NCBI GenBank assembly: GCA_946410305.1
Contig: CAMJZV010000024.1
Coordinates: forward strand, 1-48,424
Reading direction: 5' to 3'
From: an uncultured Prevotellaceae bacterium
GTDB lineage: Bacteria; Bacteroidota; Bacteroidia; Bacteroidales; Bacteroidaceae
Length of the DNA stretch: 48,424 nt
The position numbers and the translations under genes were made by a program. Positions 25,462 to 34,451 of the stretch are shown here, in pieces. The notes beneath the pieces were generated by a model, which had not been told where the DNA came from, made no database searches, and saw only the letters and a program-made list of their open reading frames with translations. The number at the start of each line of letters is the position of its first letter. The stretch's first letter is position 1.

Positions 25462-26967
25462 ATGGCTTATACACGTATGACTGCTGCCGAGGCTGCAGCA
25501 CTGATTAAAAATGGCGACCACATCGCCATGAGTGGTTTCACACCCGCTGGTGTGGCCAAGGCAACAACCAAGGAGTTAGCAAAACTGGCCGTCGCAGAGC
25601 ACGAGGCTGGCCGCGAGTTTAAGGTGGCCATCTTCACTGGTGCCTCTACCGGACAGTCGACCGATGGTGACCTGGCCAATGCACAGGCCATCCTCTATCG
25701 TGCCCCTTACACCACCAACCCCGACTTCCGTAAGCACGTCAACCTGGGTGAGATTCCCTACAACGACCTGCACCTGAGTCACATGGCACAGGAACTGCGC
25801 TATGGCTTCTATGGTCCGTTGGACTGGGCTATTCTTGAAGTCTGCGACATCGAGGAGGTGGGCAACGACTACCATGTCTACCTGACTGCCGCTGGTGGTA
25901 TCTCTCCCACAGCTGCCCGTCTGGCCAAGCATGTCATCCTGGAGTTGAACTCGTTCCACAACCCCAATGCCAAGTTTATCCACGACGTCTATGAACCCCT
26001 GGATCCTCCCTACCGCAAGCCCATCATGATTGAGAAGGTCAGCGACCGCATCGGTGTGCCCTACGTCTCTATTCCCAAGGAGAAGGTGGTAGGTGTCGTA
26101 GAGTGCAACATCCCCGACGAGGCCCGTGCCTTCAAGGATTCTGACCCCGTAACAGAGAAGATCGGTTTCCTGACAGCAGAGTTCCTGGTAGAAGAGATGC
26201 ACAAAGGTCGCATCCCCAAGGAGTTCCTGCCCCTGCAGAGCGGTGTAGGCTCAACGGCCAACGCCATTCTCGGTGCACTGGGCGAGGATAAGCACGTGCC
26301 CGACTTCAACATCTACACCGAGGTTATCCAGAACTCCGTCATCGAAATGATGCTCAACGGTCGTGTGAAGGACGCCTCAGCCTGCTCGCTGACCGTGTCG
26401 AACGACTGTCTGATGCAGGTCTACGACAATATGGACTATATGAAGGACCACCTGACGCTGCGCCAGAGCGAGATATCCAACTCTCCTGAGGTGATTCGCC
26501 GACTGGGTGTCATCGCCATCAATACTGCTATCGAGGCCGACCTCTATGGCAATGTCAACTCTACCCACATCAGCGGTACGAAGATGATGAACGGTATCGG
26601 TGGCTCGGGCGACTTCATCCGCAATGCCTACCTCTCTATCTTCACCTGTCCTTCTACGGCCAAGGGTGGTGTTATCTCGTCAATTGTTCCTTTTGTTTCT
26701 CACCAGGACAGCTCAGAGCACGACGTCAACATCATCGTTACCGAACAGGGTATTGCCGACCTGCGTGGCAAGTCACCTGCACAGCGTGCCGAGTGCATCA
26801 TCGAGAACTGTGCACACCCCGACTACAAACAGCTGCTGTGGGACTACCTGAAGATTTCGAAGATGGGACAGACCCGTCACAACCTCACCGCCGCCTTCGC
26901 CATGCACGACACGCTGGCTCGCAAGGGCGACATGAAGTTAACTGATTTTGCTGAATACATCAAATAA
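25462..26967 (+). CDS. Acetyl-CoA hydrolase/transferase family: acyl-CoA:succinate or acetate CoA-transferase
   Basis: The 501-residue cytosolic enzyme belongs to the class I CoA-transferase family that includes succinyl-CoA:acetate (AarC/Cat1) and propionyl-CoA:succinate (ScpC) transferases. Visible features: GVGSTANAILGAL near 261-273 for CoA binding, YTEVIQNSVIEM with likely catalytic Glu287, and TEQGIADLRGKSP near 433-445. It fits the final steps of fermentation to succinate, propionate and acetate, expected in this group. The exact acyl donor cannot be read from sequence. It has its own promoter and a strong terminator right after the stop. Confidence 0.88.
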   Translation: MAYTRMTAAEAAALIKNGDHIAMSGFTPAGVAKATTKELAKLAVAEHEAGREFKVAIFTGASTGQSTDGDLANAQAILYRAPYTTNPDFRKHVNLGEIPYNDLHLSHMAQELRYGFYGPLDWAILEVCDIEEVGNDYHVYLTAAGGISPTAARLAKHVILELNSFHNPNAKFIHDVYEPLDPPYRKPIMIEKVSDRIGVPYVSIPKEKVVGVVECNIPDEARAFKDSDPVTEKIGFLTAEFLVEEMHKGRIPKEFLPLQSGVGSTANAILGALGEDKHVPDFNIYTEVIQNSVIEMMLNGRVKDASACSLTVSNDCLMQVYDNMDYMKDHLTLRQSEISNSPEVIRRLGVIAINTAIEADLYGNVNSTHISGTKMMNGIGGSGDFIRNAYLSIFTCPSTAKGGVISSIVPFVSHQDSSEHDVNIIVTEQGIADLRGKSPAQRAECIIENCAHPDYKQLLWDYLKISKMGQTRHNLTAAFAMHDTLARKGDMKLTDFAEYIK

Positions 26968-26969
26968 GA

Positions 26970-27001
26970 AAAAGCGGGCCAAACGGTCCGCTTTTCTTTT
27001 T
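26970..27001 (+). terminator. Intrinsic terminator after the CoA-transferase gene
   Basis: AAAAGCGGGCC (26970-26980) pairs with GGTCCGCTTTT (26985-26995) across an AAAC loop, one wobble pair, followed by CTTTTTC. It also faces the convergent barrel gene. Confidence 0.9.
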
Positions 27002-27024
27002 CACCCTTTCATCTTCGCAGGTTT

Positions 27025-27627
27025 TCAGAACTTATAGCGAAGACCGATAAGAGCCATACCCTGTTCACCTACACCGAACTCCAAGAAACCACGGACATTC
27101 TCCGAACCAGCCTCCATGCCGAGAGCAGAAATTTGCCAGTTGAAGAAAAACTTACTGTCTGACTGGTTCTCGTAATCCTTCTTATAATCCTCCTTACGCG
27201 ACATGTAGGTAAGACCCGCTGCCAGTTTCGAATACATACCAAAATTCTTTGTGCGAAGCCAATTGAACTTTGCAGCAGGCAAGACTGTCAGATAAGTATT
27301 CTTGGCATCTCCTAATTTGTCGCCATTAATGACAATGTCTTTTGACTCTTGCGCAAAAACTGCAATGGCTCCTAAGTTTACCACAGGAGTGTAGTGATAG
27401 AAATACTCCACTGATATAGGACCAGTGAAACTGCCATTTTCGTATTTTACAGTTCCTATCGAGAAAATTGTTGTTCCCATGAAATCAGCGACAGACATCC
27501 ACTTAGAGTTTGACATTCCACCAATGCTCACTCCTATCTCGTGGGTAGTATCCTCATATCCACTCTGAGCATTCACACTCACAACAGCCATGATGGTGAC
27601 TGCAACCAGCACAAAAATCTTTTTCAT
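27025..27627 (-). CDS. Small outer-membrane beta-barrel protein
   Basis: The 200-residue protein has a signal peptide (cleavage near VNAQ-21) and amphipathic strands throughout, ending GMALIGLRYKF with a terminal Phe, the hallmark of outer-membrane barrels. It resembles generic Bacteroidetes porin-family proteins. Single gene with a minus-strand promoter at 27668-27675, convergent with the CoA-transferase. Specific role unknown. Confidence 0.75.
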   Translation of the reverse strand: MKKIFVLVAVTIMAVVSVNAQSGYEDTTHEIGVSIGGMSNSKWMSVADFMGTTIFSIGTVKYENGSFTGPISVEYFYHYTPVVNLGAIAVFAQESKDIVINGDKLGDAKNTYLTVLPAAKFNWLRTKNFGMYSKLAAGLTYMSRKEDYKKDYENQSDSKFFFNWQISALGMEAGSENVRGFLEFGVGEQGMALIGLRYKF

Positions 27628-27667
27628 CGTTTTCGGTTTGTTATTACTTTATTTTTATTTTCAAGTG

Positions 27668-27675
27668 CAAAGATA
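27668..27675 (-). promoter_or_regulatory. Promoter -7 element of the small barrel gene
   Basis: TATCTTTG on the minus strand, 40 bp before the ATG at 27627. Confidence 0.65.
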
Positions 27676-27825
27676 AAGGATTTTCCAACAAGTTGCAAAC
27701 ATTCTGTTATTTTTTTTCTGAATTGCGAACTTTTTAGTTAATATTTTATAATAATGTGTACTTCTCATTTGACCATACCACCTGTTCTGCGTCAAAGTAA
27801 AATTCCCACAAAACCAAGTAGAGAA

Positions 27826-29697
27826 ATGAAAAAAATGATATCCCTTGCAATCGTAGCACTGACGGCAACGGTCGCACAAGCGCAGACCGCTGACTCGTTG
27901 GCTCTGCAAGAGGTGGTAGTAACAGGTACGCGCAACGCTGTAGACGTGCGTCACCTGCCCATGACAGTCACTGTGATTAATCGCGAAAACTTAACAGAAC
28001 AGCACCAGACGAGCATCCTGCCGACGGTGATGCAACAGGTGCCTGGACTCTTTGTCACCTCTCGCTCCATGATAGGCTATGGCGTATCAACGGGTGCCGC
28101 TGGTGGCATCAACCTTCGTGGCGTATCGGGTGGCACCGGCCAGCTGATGGTACTCGTCGACGGTCATCCACAGTATCAGGGCATCTATGGCCATCCCCTC
28201 AGCGACAGCTACCAGACGATGATGGCCGACCGTGTAGAGGTGTTGCGTGGTCCTGCCAGCGTGCTCTATGGCTCCAACGCCATGGGTGGTGTCATCAACA
28301 TTGTAACGCGCCGTCCTGCTTATAGCCAGGGAACATCGACACAGGCCAACATCGCTGTGGGCAGCTATGGCACCATACAGGCTGAGGCTACTAACCAGCT
28401 GCGTAGTGGTAAGTTCAGCAGTACCGTGGCCGCACAGTATGGCCGCACCGACAATCATCGTGCCAATATGGGCTTTGAGCAGTATGGCGGCTACCTGAAA
28501 CTAAGCTATGACATCAACGAGAACTGGAGTGCCTCACTGAGTGGCAACGTGACACACTGGAATGCCTCAAATCCTGGTGCCACCACCCAGTTGAAACTAG
28601 AGAATGACCAATATATCACCCGTGGCGAGGTGTCGATAGCACTGACCAACAATTATGGCTGGACCAGTGGTGCGCTGAGTGCCTATTCCAACTTCGGACG
28701 CCATAAAATCAACGATGGCTATAATGCTGAGGGAGGAAAGCCCCAGACCGACCTATTCCGCTCAAAGGATGCTGTTTCTGGCATCTCCCTATATCAGTCA
28801 GCCCAGCTGTTTGCGGGCAACCGTACCACCGTTGGTGTCGACTATCAGCATATCTATGGACGTGCCTACTATACCAACCGTGAAACAGGTGAGGTGGTGA
28901 CCACTCAACAGCGTCTGATGCAGAGCTGCCACTCGCATGCCAATGGTATTGCGGGTTATGTAGATTTCCGCCAGGACCTGACCGACTGGCTCACCGTAGA
29001 TGCCGGTCTGCGCTACGACCACCACTCTATCGCTGGTGGCGAATGGATTCCTCAGGCAGGTGTCGTCGTCCGTCCTGTAGCTACTGGCGAGGTGAAGGCA
29101 ATGGTCAGCAAGGGTTTCCGTCGTGCTAATCCCAAGGAGATGTTTCTCTATAAGTCAGCCAATCAAGACCTGAAGCCCGAGCGCCTATGGAACTACGAGT
29201 TGTCGTGGCGCCATCGTCTGAACGGCGGCATCAGCTATGGTGCCAACCTCTTCTATATCAAGGCCGACAACCTCATTCAGACCATCAACATGCAGAATGT
29301 GAACACAGGAGAAATCGAGAACTGGGGTATTGAACTAGAGGCGAAATACCCTGTCTGCGCCAGCTTCAATATCAATGCCAACGCCTCGTACCTGCACATG
29401 AAGGAAAAGATTGTAGCTGCTCCAGAGGCTACTGGCTATCTGGGTGTCGACTATCGCAAGGACAAATGGTTGGCTACGCTGGGCGTGCAATATATTAATC
29501 ATCTCTATACCGAGGTGGGCGACAACGAAACCAAGGAGAACTTCTGTCTGGTCAACGCCAGCGTCACTTATGCCGCCACGAAAGCCCTTAGCATCTGGGC
29601 ACGTGGTGAGAATCTGCTGGCACAAAGCTACGAGATCAACCTCGGCTATCCCATGCCCCGTGCTACGTTTATGGGTGGCGTAAGCGTGAACTTTTAA
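27826..29697 (+). CDS. TonB-dependent outer-membrane receptor
   Basis: The 623-residue protein has a signal peptide (about 1-19, ending AQAQ), a TonB box-like LQEVVVTGTR just after it, a plug domain (about 30-150, with VEVLRGPASVLYGSNAMGGV INI-type signature) and a 22-strand barrel ending in SVNF. Length and lack of an N-terminal carboxypeptidase-like domain separate it from SusC-type receptors and suggest a siderophore, heme or cobalamin receptor. The start at 27826 creates the signal peptide; an in-frame ATG 24 codons upstream does not. The GH9 gene follows by 58 bp in the same direction, which may be incidental. No clear promoter was found. Confidence 0.88.
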   Translation: MKKMISLAIVALTATVAQAQTADSLALQEVVVTGTRNAVDVRHLPMTVTVINRENLTEQHQTSILPTVMQQVPGLFVTSRSMIGYGVSTGAAGGINLRGVSGGTGQLMVLVDGHPQYQGIYGHPLSDSYQTMMADRVEVLRGPASVLYGSNAMGGVINIVTRRPAYSQGTSTQANIAVGSYGTIQAEATNQLRSGKFSSTVAAQYGRTDNHRANMGFEQYGGYLKLSYDINENWSASLSGNVTHWNASNPGATTQLKLENDQYITRGEVSIALTNNYGWTSGALSAYSNFGRHKINDGYNAEGGKPQTDLFRSKDAVSGISLYQSAQLFAGNRTTVGVDYQHIYGRAYYTNRETGEVVTTQQRLMQSCHSHANGIAGYVDFRQDLTDWLTVDAGLRYDHHSIAGGEWIPQAGVVVRPVATGEVKAMVSKGFRRANPKEMFLYKSANQDLKPERLWNYELSWRHRLNGGISYGANLFYIKADNLIQTINMQNVNTGEIENWGIELEAKYPVCASFNINANASYLHMKEKIVAAPEATGYLGVDYRKDKWLATLGVQYINHLYTEVGDNETKENFCLVNASVTYAATKALSIWARGENLLAQSYEINLGYPMPRATFMGGVSVNF

Positions 29698-29755
29698 TGC
29701 AGATCTTTGGCACTTGGCTTATTATTAAATATGTGAAATGACACTGAAATAGACC

Positions 29756-31507
29756 ATGAAACAATTCTTATTGGCATTAGCCATCCTCTTACCATTGAGT
29801 ACTATGGCACAGCGCCCTGACATCCGTCGTAACCAGGTGGGCAACTACCCGCAACAAGAGAAGGTTGTCGTTGTCGAGGGTACGAATGCCGTCAACAAGT
29901 TGCGTATTACGACACCCTCCGGCAAGGTACTGAAGGCAAAGGGAGTACGCAAGGCCGTCTCACCGTTGTCACAGAAGACACGCTATGTCGTCAAGCTTGG
30001 CGAATTAACGACCCCTGGCGACTATCGCATCACATTGGGCGATGAGCAGTGCGTACTACACGTCAATGAACGCCCGTATCATGATATCGCCACGGCATCT
30101 CTGCGCCTCTTCTATCTTATCCGCTCAGGCGTAGCTATCGATGATGCAGTGTATCGTCGTCCATTGGGACATGCTGACACCAAGGTGCTGGTACACAACT
30201 CTGCCGCCTCACCGCTACGTCCCACTGGTACGGTAATCAGTTCGCCCTATGGCTGGTATGATGCGGGGGACTATAATAAATATGTCGTGAACTCAGCCTT
30301 CAGCATCGGCCTGATGTTTGCTGCCTACGAGCAAATGCCCCAATATTTTGCCCAGCTCAAGACCAACATCCCTGAGAGTGGCAATGCGACGCCAGACCTG
30401 TTGGACGAGATGATGTTCAACCTCAAGTGGTTCCTCACCATGCAGGACCCCTACGATGGAGGTGTATATCACAAGCTGACAACACCCAACTTCGAGGGCT
30501 TCATCATGCCCACAGACTGTAAGCAGCAACGCTACGTAGTGATGAAGACCGTCACTGCCACGCTCGACTTTGCTGCCGTAATGGCTGATGCTGCACGACT
30601 CTTCGAACCCTACCAACAGGACTATCCTGGGTTTAGCGCCCTAGCTGCTGCAATGGCAGAACGCGCCTATCAGTGGGCAAAAGAACATCCAAAAGCATTC
30701 TATATGCAGCATACGCTAAAGGATCCTGCCGTAAGCACAGGAGCCTATGGAGATTTCAGTGCCAACGACGAATTCTTCTGGGCAGCTACCGCTCTCTATC
30801 GACTAACGGGTAAGCAGAGCTATCTGGCCGATGCGCTGCAATACCAGCCCAAACAGTTCACCACCCCTACGTGGGGCAATGTCGCCTCACTCGGTGCCTT
30901 TGAGTGGATGACCCACAATCATGCACTCACTGATGCCAATGCACAGCCCGAAGCTGCATGGAAGATAGGTGGTGACATGTACGATCAGTTGTATGACTAC
31001 TGCGACAACGCTATCAAGGGTGTTGAGGAGTCGTCGTTCCAGTCGCCCTATGGCAACAAACCCAAAGACTTTGGCTGGGGCTGTCTGGCCGAATTCTGCT
31101 GCTGTCAAGCCATGGCACTGCTCTTCGCTGACAACATGCAGAGTAACACGAAATATCGTCGCTACGCCCTCCAGAATGCTGACTATCTCCTTGGCCGAAA
31201 TGCTACAGGCTACTGTTTCGTGACGGGCTTTGGCGACAAGAGTCCGATGCATCCGCACCACCGTCCCTCAGAAGCCGACGGCATCCAGGCTCCCTATCCA
31301 GGCATGCTGGTAGGCGGACCGAACCCAGGGCAACAGGACAAAAAGAGTCTGGGCGCAGTCGTCTATCCTTCGAACGTGCCCGACGAGTCGTATATTGATA
31401 CTACGGAGTCGTATGCTTCCAACGAGATTGCCATCAACTGGAACGCCTCCCTCGTTGCCTTCCTTTGCTGGCTCGATGCCCTGAGCGGACAGCTTACAGT
31501 ACAATAA
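29756..31507 (+). CDS. Glycoside hydrolase family 9 endoglucanase with N-terminal Ig-like domain
   Basis: The 583-residue secreted enzyme has a signal peptide ending near MAQ-19, a CelD_N-type Ig-like domain (about 20-105) and a GH9 (alpha/alpha)6 barrel. Catalytic elements: DAGDYNKY with Asp169 and Asp172 as base candidates, the substrate-site stretch MHPHHRPS near 498-505, and NEI with catalytic acid Glu557 within ESYASNEIAINWN. GH9 enzymes cut beta-1,4-glucans (cellulose, mixed-linkage glucan, xyloglucan). No cellulose-binding module or sorting domain is visible, so it may act in the periplasm or be released. The substrate is inferred. Confidence 0.93.
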   Translation: MKQFLLALAILLPLSTMAQRPDIRRNQVGNYPQQEKVVVVEGTNAVNKLRITTPSGKVLKAKGVRKAVSPLSQKTRYVVKLGELTTPGDYRITLGDEQCVLHVNERPYHDIATASLRLFYLIRSGVAIDDAVYRRPLGHADTKVLVHNSAASPLRPTGTVISSPYGWYDAGDYNKYVVNSAFSIGLMFAAYEQMPQYFAQLKTNIPESGNATPDLLDEMMFNLKWFLTMQDPYDGGVYHKLTTPNFEGFIMPTDCKQQRYVVMKTVTATLDFAAVMADAARLFEPYQQDYPGFSALAAAMAERAYQWAKEHPKAFYMQHTLKDPAVSTGAYGDFSANDEFFWAATALYRLTGKQSYLADALQYQPKQFTTPTWGNVASLGAFEWMTHNHALTDANAQPEAAWKIGGDMYDQLYDYCDNAIKGVEESSFQSPYGNKPKDFGWGCLAEFCCCQAMALLFADNMQSNTKYRRYALQNADYLLGRNATGYCFVTGFGDKSPMHPHHRPSEADGIQAPYPGMLVGGPNPGQQDKKSLGAVVYPSNVPDESYIDTTESYASNEIAINWNASLVAFLCWLDALSGQLTVQ

Positions 31508-31543
31508 CAAACATCATTACTAACAGATAAAGACAAAACAATT

Positions 31544-31693
31544 ATGAAAGATTTTAATTACTACGCACCGACAGAAGTGGTTTTTGGAGAACAGAGTGAG
31601 GAGCAGGTAGCTCTTCTGGTGAAGAAATATGGTGGTACGAAGGTGCTGAAGGCTGAGGATATGGAGGCAATCTACAAAATGGCACGAGGATGA
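31544..31693 (+). pseudogene. Internally deleted iron-containing alcohol dehydrogenase remnant (49 codons, still open)
   Basis: The frame begins MKDFNYYAPTEVVFG and runs to VKKYGGTKVL, the N-terminus of butanol-dehydrogenase-like iron ADHs. It then continues directly with KAEDMEAIYKMARG, which looks like the last turn of the same family (EDMxxIYxMA). About 330 central codons, including the metal and NAD sites, are missing, yet the frame is intact. Its TGA overlaps the ATG of the next gene (ATGA at 31690-31693). It cannot be an active dehydrogenase. It may persist as a leader that delivers ribosomes to the oxidoreductase gene, or it may be a recent deletion. Confidence 0.75.
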
Positions 31694-32658
31694 AGGTAGG
31701 TATTATCGGAACGGGGTGGATTGCCGACAAGGCAGCCACCACCTTAAACGGACTGAACACCTGCGAGGCTTACGCTGTTGGTTCCAGAAAGCTGGAAACG
31801 GCGCAGGCCTTCGCAGCCAAGTGGGGCATCAAGAAGGCCTATGGCTCTTATGCAGAACTGTTGGCCGACCCTGATGTAGACCTGATTTATGTCGGCACGC
31901 CTCATTCACACCACTACGATGTGACGAAAGAGGCCATCATGGCTGGCAAGCCCTGTCTGGTGGAGAAAGCCTTCATGGCCAACGCTCGTCAGACGAAGGA
32001 GATTATCGACCTAGCGCATGAGCGTGGTGTCTTCCTCGCCGAAGCCATCTGGACACGTTATCAGCCTGCTGTCAACATCGTGCGCAACCTCATTGCCGAC
32101 GGACGCATCGGCACTCCCAAGCTGATCACTGCCACGCTGGGCTATTCCATGGGTCGGAAGGAGCGCATCTTCCGACCAGACCTCTGTGGCGGTGCCTTAC
32201 TCGACCTCGGCGTCTATGTCATCAACTTCGTCCGCATGTTTAACGATAGCGCCATCAAGACCATCGACGGTTACTGCGTGAAGTCGGACACAGGCATGGA
32301 TCTGACCAACACCATCACCATCATTCTGGAGGATGGCGTGGTGGCTAACGTACAGTCCAGCGCTTCGTGTGTAGGCGACAACATCGGTGTCATTGCCGGT
32401 ACCGAGGGCAATCTCATCATCGATAATGTCAATAATCCGCAGACCATCACCGTCAACGGTCCCGACCGCACCTATGTGGAGACCATCCATGTGCCTCAGC
32501 AGATTACAGGCTACGAATACCAGTTCATGGCCTGCCGCCAGGCACTCAAGGAGGGACTGCTCGAACCCCGTGAGATGCCGCATCGTGAGATGCTCTATAT
32601 CATGCAGTTGATGGACGACCTGCGCAAGAAGTGGGATGTGCGTTACCCGATGGACTAA
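31690..32658 (+). CDS. Gfo/Idh/MocA-family NAD(P)-dependent oxidoreductase
   Basis: The 322-residue cytosolic dehydrogenase has an N-terminal Rossmann fold (VGIIGTGWIA at 3-12) and the family motif around Glu92-Lys93 (VEKA, usually EKP). The C-terminal alpha/beta domain has GGALLDLGVY (about 170-179), typical of dihydrodiol or glucose-fructose oxidoreductase-like members. These act on sugars, inositols or related polyols; the substrate is not deducible. Its start codon overlaps the end of the alcohol dehydrogenase remnant, so expression may depend on that short frame. It is followed by a repeat-rich promoter region and cysS. Confidence 0.88.
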   Translation: MKVGIIGTGWIADKAATTLNGLNTCEAYAVGSRKLETAQAFAAKWGIKKAYGSYAELLADPDVDLIYVGTPHSHHYDVTKEAIMAGKPCLVEKAFMANARQTKEIIDLAHERGVFLAEAIWTRYQPAVNIVRNLIADGRIGTPKLITATLGYSMGRKERIFRPDLCGGALLDLGVYVINFVRMFNDSAIKTIDGYCVKSDTGMDLTNTITIILEDGVVANVQSSASCVGDNIGVIAGTEGNLIIDNVNNPQTITVNGPDRTYVETIHVPQQITGYEYQFMACRQALKEGLLEPREMPHREMLYIMQLMDDLRKKWDVRYPMD

Positions 32659-32698
32659 TTTTTTATGGTTTTTGTTTTGTATTGTTCTTGCTTATTCG

Positions 32699-32795
32699 TA
32701 CCTTTGAGACTACGTCTCGAAAGTAGGCTGCATCTCGGAAATACAAAGAAAAACTTGTTTTCCTTTGGTATTTCTCTCGATTTGCACTACCTTTG
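32699..32795 (+). promoter_or_regulatory. Promoter-bearing palindromic region upstream of cysS
   Basis: Two -7 elements TACCTTTG occur at 32699-32706 (TTTG at 32676-32679, 19-bp spacer) and 32788-32795 (TTGG at 32765, 20-bp spacer). Between them is GAGAC-TAC-GTCTC, and a long imperfect hairpin from GAAATACAAAGAAAAA (32738-32753) with TTTTCCTTTGGTATTTC (32758-32774). The second promoter ends 20 bp before the cysS ATG. The first could give a longer leader. The arrangement looks like a movable promoter repeat, but that is from memory only. Confidence 0.6.
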
Positions 32796-32815
32796 CAACC
32801 AAAATTGCAGAGAAT

Positions 32816-34318
32816 ATGGAATCGAAACTCGTTATCTATAATACGCTGACGCGCCAGAAAGAGCGCTTCGAGCCGTTGCACGCCCCCAATGTGGGCATGT
32901 ATGTCTGTGGTCCCACGGTTTATGGTGACCCCCATCTGGGTCATGCCCGTCCTGCCATCACCTTCGACCTCTTGTTCCGTTATCTGAAACATCTGGGCTA
33001 CAAGGTACGCTATGTGCGCAACATCACCGATGTAGGCCACTTGGAGCACGATGCTGACGAGGGCGAGGACAAGATTGCCAAGAAGGCTCGCCTGGAGCAG
33101 CTGGAACCTATGGAGATTGCCCAGTACTATACCAACCGCTACCATCAGTATATGGATGCGTTGAACGTACTGCGCCCCTCTATTGAGCCTCACGCTACGG
33201 GTCACATCATCGAGCAGCAGCAGCTCGTGCAGCAGATTATCGATAACGGCTTTGCCTACGAGAGCAATGGCTCTATCTACTTCGACATCGAGGCGTATAA
33301 TAAGAAATTCAAGTACGGCATCCTCTCTGGTCGTTCACTGGAGAACATCAAGGATGAGAGCCGCGAGTTGGCAGGTGTTGGTGAAAAGAAGAACCAGGCC
33401 GACTTCGCCTTGTGGAAGAAGGCACAGCCCGAGCATATCATGCGCTGGCCCTCACCCTGGAGCGATGGCTTCCCAGGCTGGCACTGCGAGTGTACCGCCA
33501 TGGGACGCAAGTACCTGGGCGAGGAGTTCGATATCCACGGAGGTGGCATGGACCTCATCTTCCCCCACCACGAGTGCGAGATAGCACAGGCACAGGCATC
33601 GATGGGTCATCCCGCCGTCAAGTACTGGATGCACAACAACATGCTGACCATCAACGGTCAGAAGATGGGTAAGTCGTATAACAACTTCATCACCTTGGAG
33701 CAGTTCTTCACAGGCGACCACCCGTTACTGGAGAAAGCTTACTCACCCATGACCATCCGCTTCTTCGTCCTTAGCGCCCACTATCGTGGCACTGTAGACT
33801 TCTCCAACGAGGCTCTGCAGGCCGCTGAGAAGGGACTGGAGAAACTGATGAACGCCATCAGCGACCTTGAGCGCATTCAGGTTTCGTCTGCATGCGACGC
33901 AGAGACCGAGAAGGTTGTCAAGGCCCTGCGCCAGAAGTGCTACGACGCCATGAACGACGACCTCGCCACACCACAGGTTATCAGCCACCTCTTCGAGGCG
34001 TGCACCACCATCAATAAGCTCGTTGACCACAAGGGTACCATCTGTGCCGACTGTCTCGCAGAGCTGAAGGAAGTCATGCACCTCTTCGCCATCGATATTC
34101 TGGGCTTAAAAGCCAACAGCCAACAGCTAACAGCTAACAGCCAAGAAAGTCGTGAAGAAGCTTTCGGCAAAGTTGTTGACATGGTACTCGACCTGCGTGC
34201 CAAGGCCAAGGCCAACAAGGACTGGGCTACCAGCGACCAGATTCGTGACGAGCTTGCCGCAGCAGGCTTCGAGGTCAAAGACACCAAGGACGGTGTCACT
34301 TGGAAATTAAACAAGTAA
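32816..34318 (+). CDS. cysS: Cysteinyl-tRNA synthetase
   Basis: The 500-residue class I aminoacyl-tRNA synthetase charges tRNA-Cys. Zinc ligand Cys31 lies in the [11 protein letters not shown] stretch. The HIGH motif appears as PHLGH (39-43), the second zinc region as WHCECTAM, and the KMSKS loop as KMGKS (283-287). The start at 32816 matches the family and follows the promoter; an upstream in-frame ATG is before the -7 box. Odd: residues about 432-445 ([14 protein letters not shown]) come from a tandem AACAGCY repeat at 34111-34145, inserted in frame in the C-terminal linker. The enzyme is otherwise intact. Confidence 0.96.
   Translation: MESKLVIYNTLTRQKERFEPLHAPNVGMYVCGPTVYGDPHLGHARPAITFDLLFRYLKHLGYKVRYVRNITDVGHLEHDADEGEDKIAKKARLEQLEPMEIAQYYTNRYHQYMDALNVLRPSIEPHATGHIIEQQQLVQQIIDNGFAYESNGSIYFDIEAYNKKFKYGILSGRSLENIKDESRELAGVGEKKNQADFALWKKAQPEHIMRWPSPWSDGFPGWHCECTAMGRKYLGEEFDIHGGGMDLIFPHHECEIAQAQASMGHPAVKYWMHNNMLTINGQKMGKSYNNFITLEQFFTGDHPLLEKAYSPMTIRFFVLSAHYRGTVDFSNEALQAAEKGLEKLMNAISDLERIQVSSACDAETEKVVKALRQKCYDAMNDDLATPQVISHLFEACTTINKLVDHKGTICADCLAELKEVMHLFAIDILGLKANSQQLTANSQESREEAFGKVVDMVLDLRAKAKANKDWATSDQIRDELAAAGFEVKDTKDGVTWKLNK
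34111..34145 (+). repeat. AACAGCY heptamer repeats inside cysS
   Basis: Five tandem units AACAGC(C/T)-type (AGCCAACAGCCAACAGCTAA and on) lie inside coding sequence and keep the frame, since the insertion is neutral in length modulo three. Such repeats are more usual at gene junctions. Confidence 0.75.
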
Positions 34319-34451
34319 GGGCTGAAAAACTGACCAACCGCATAGTGAAAGAGCTTGTTGACACGGTGGGTAATGTCAATATTTTAGACTGGTAAAAGCT
34401 GTTTTGTATCCGCTCATGCAATAAATAAGGTGTAATATCGTTATAAACAAT

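Noticed and set aside
34309..34395. Coding-looking frame after cysS ending NVNILDW
   Set aside because: Protein-like (AEKLTNRIVKELVDTVG) but has no start codon of its own and overlaps the cysS end. It could be a remnant of a lost gene, but evidence is too thin to list.
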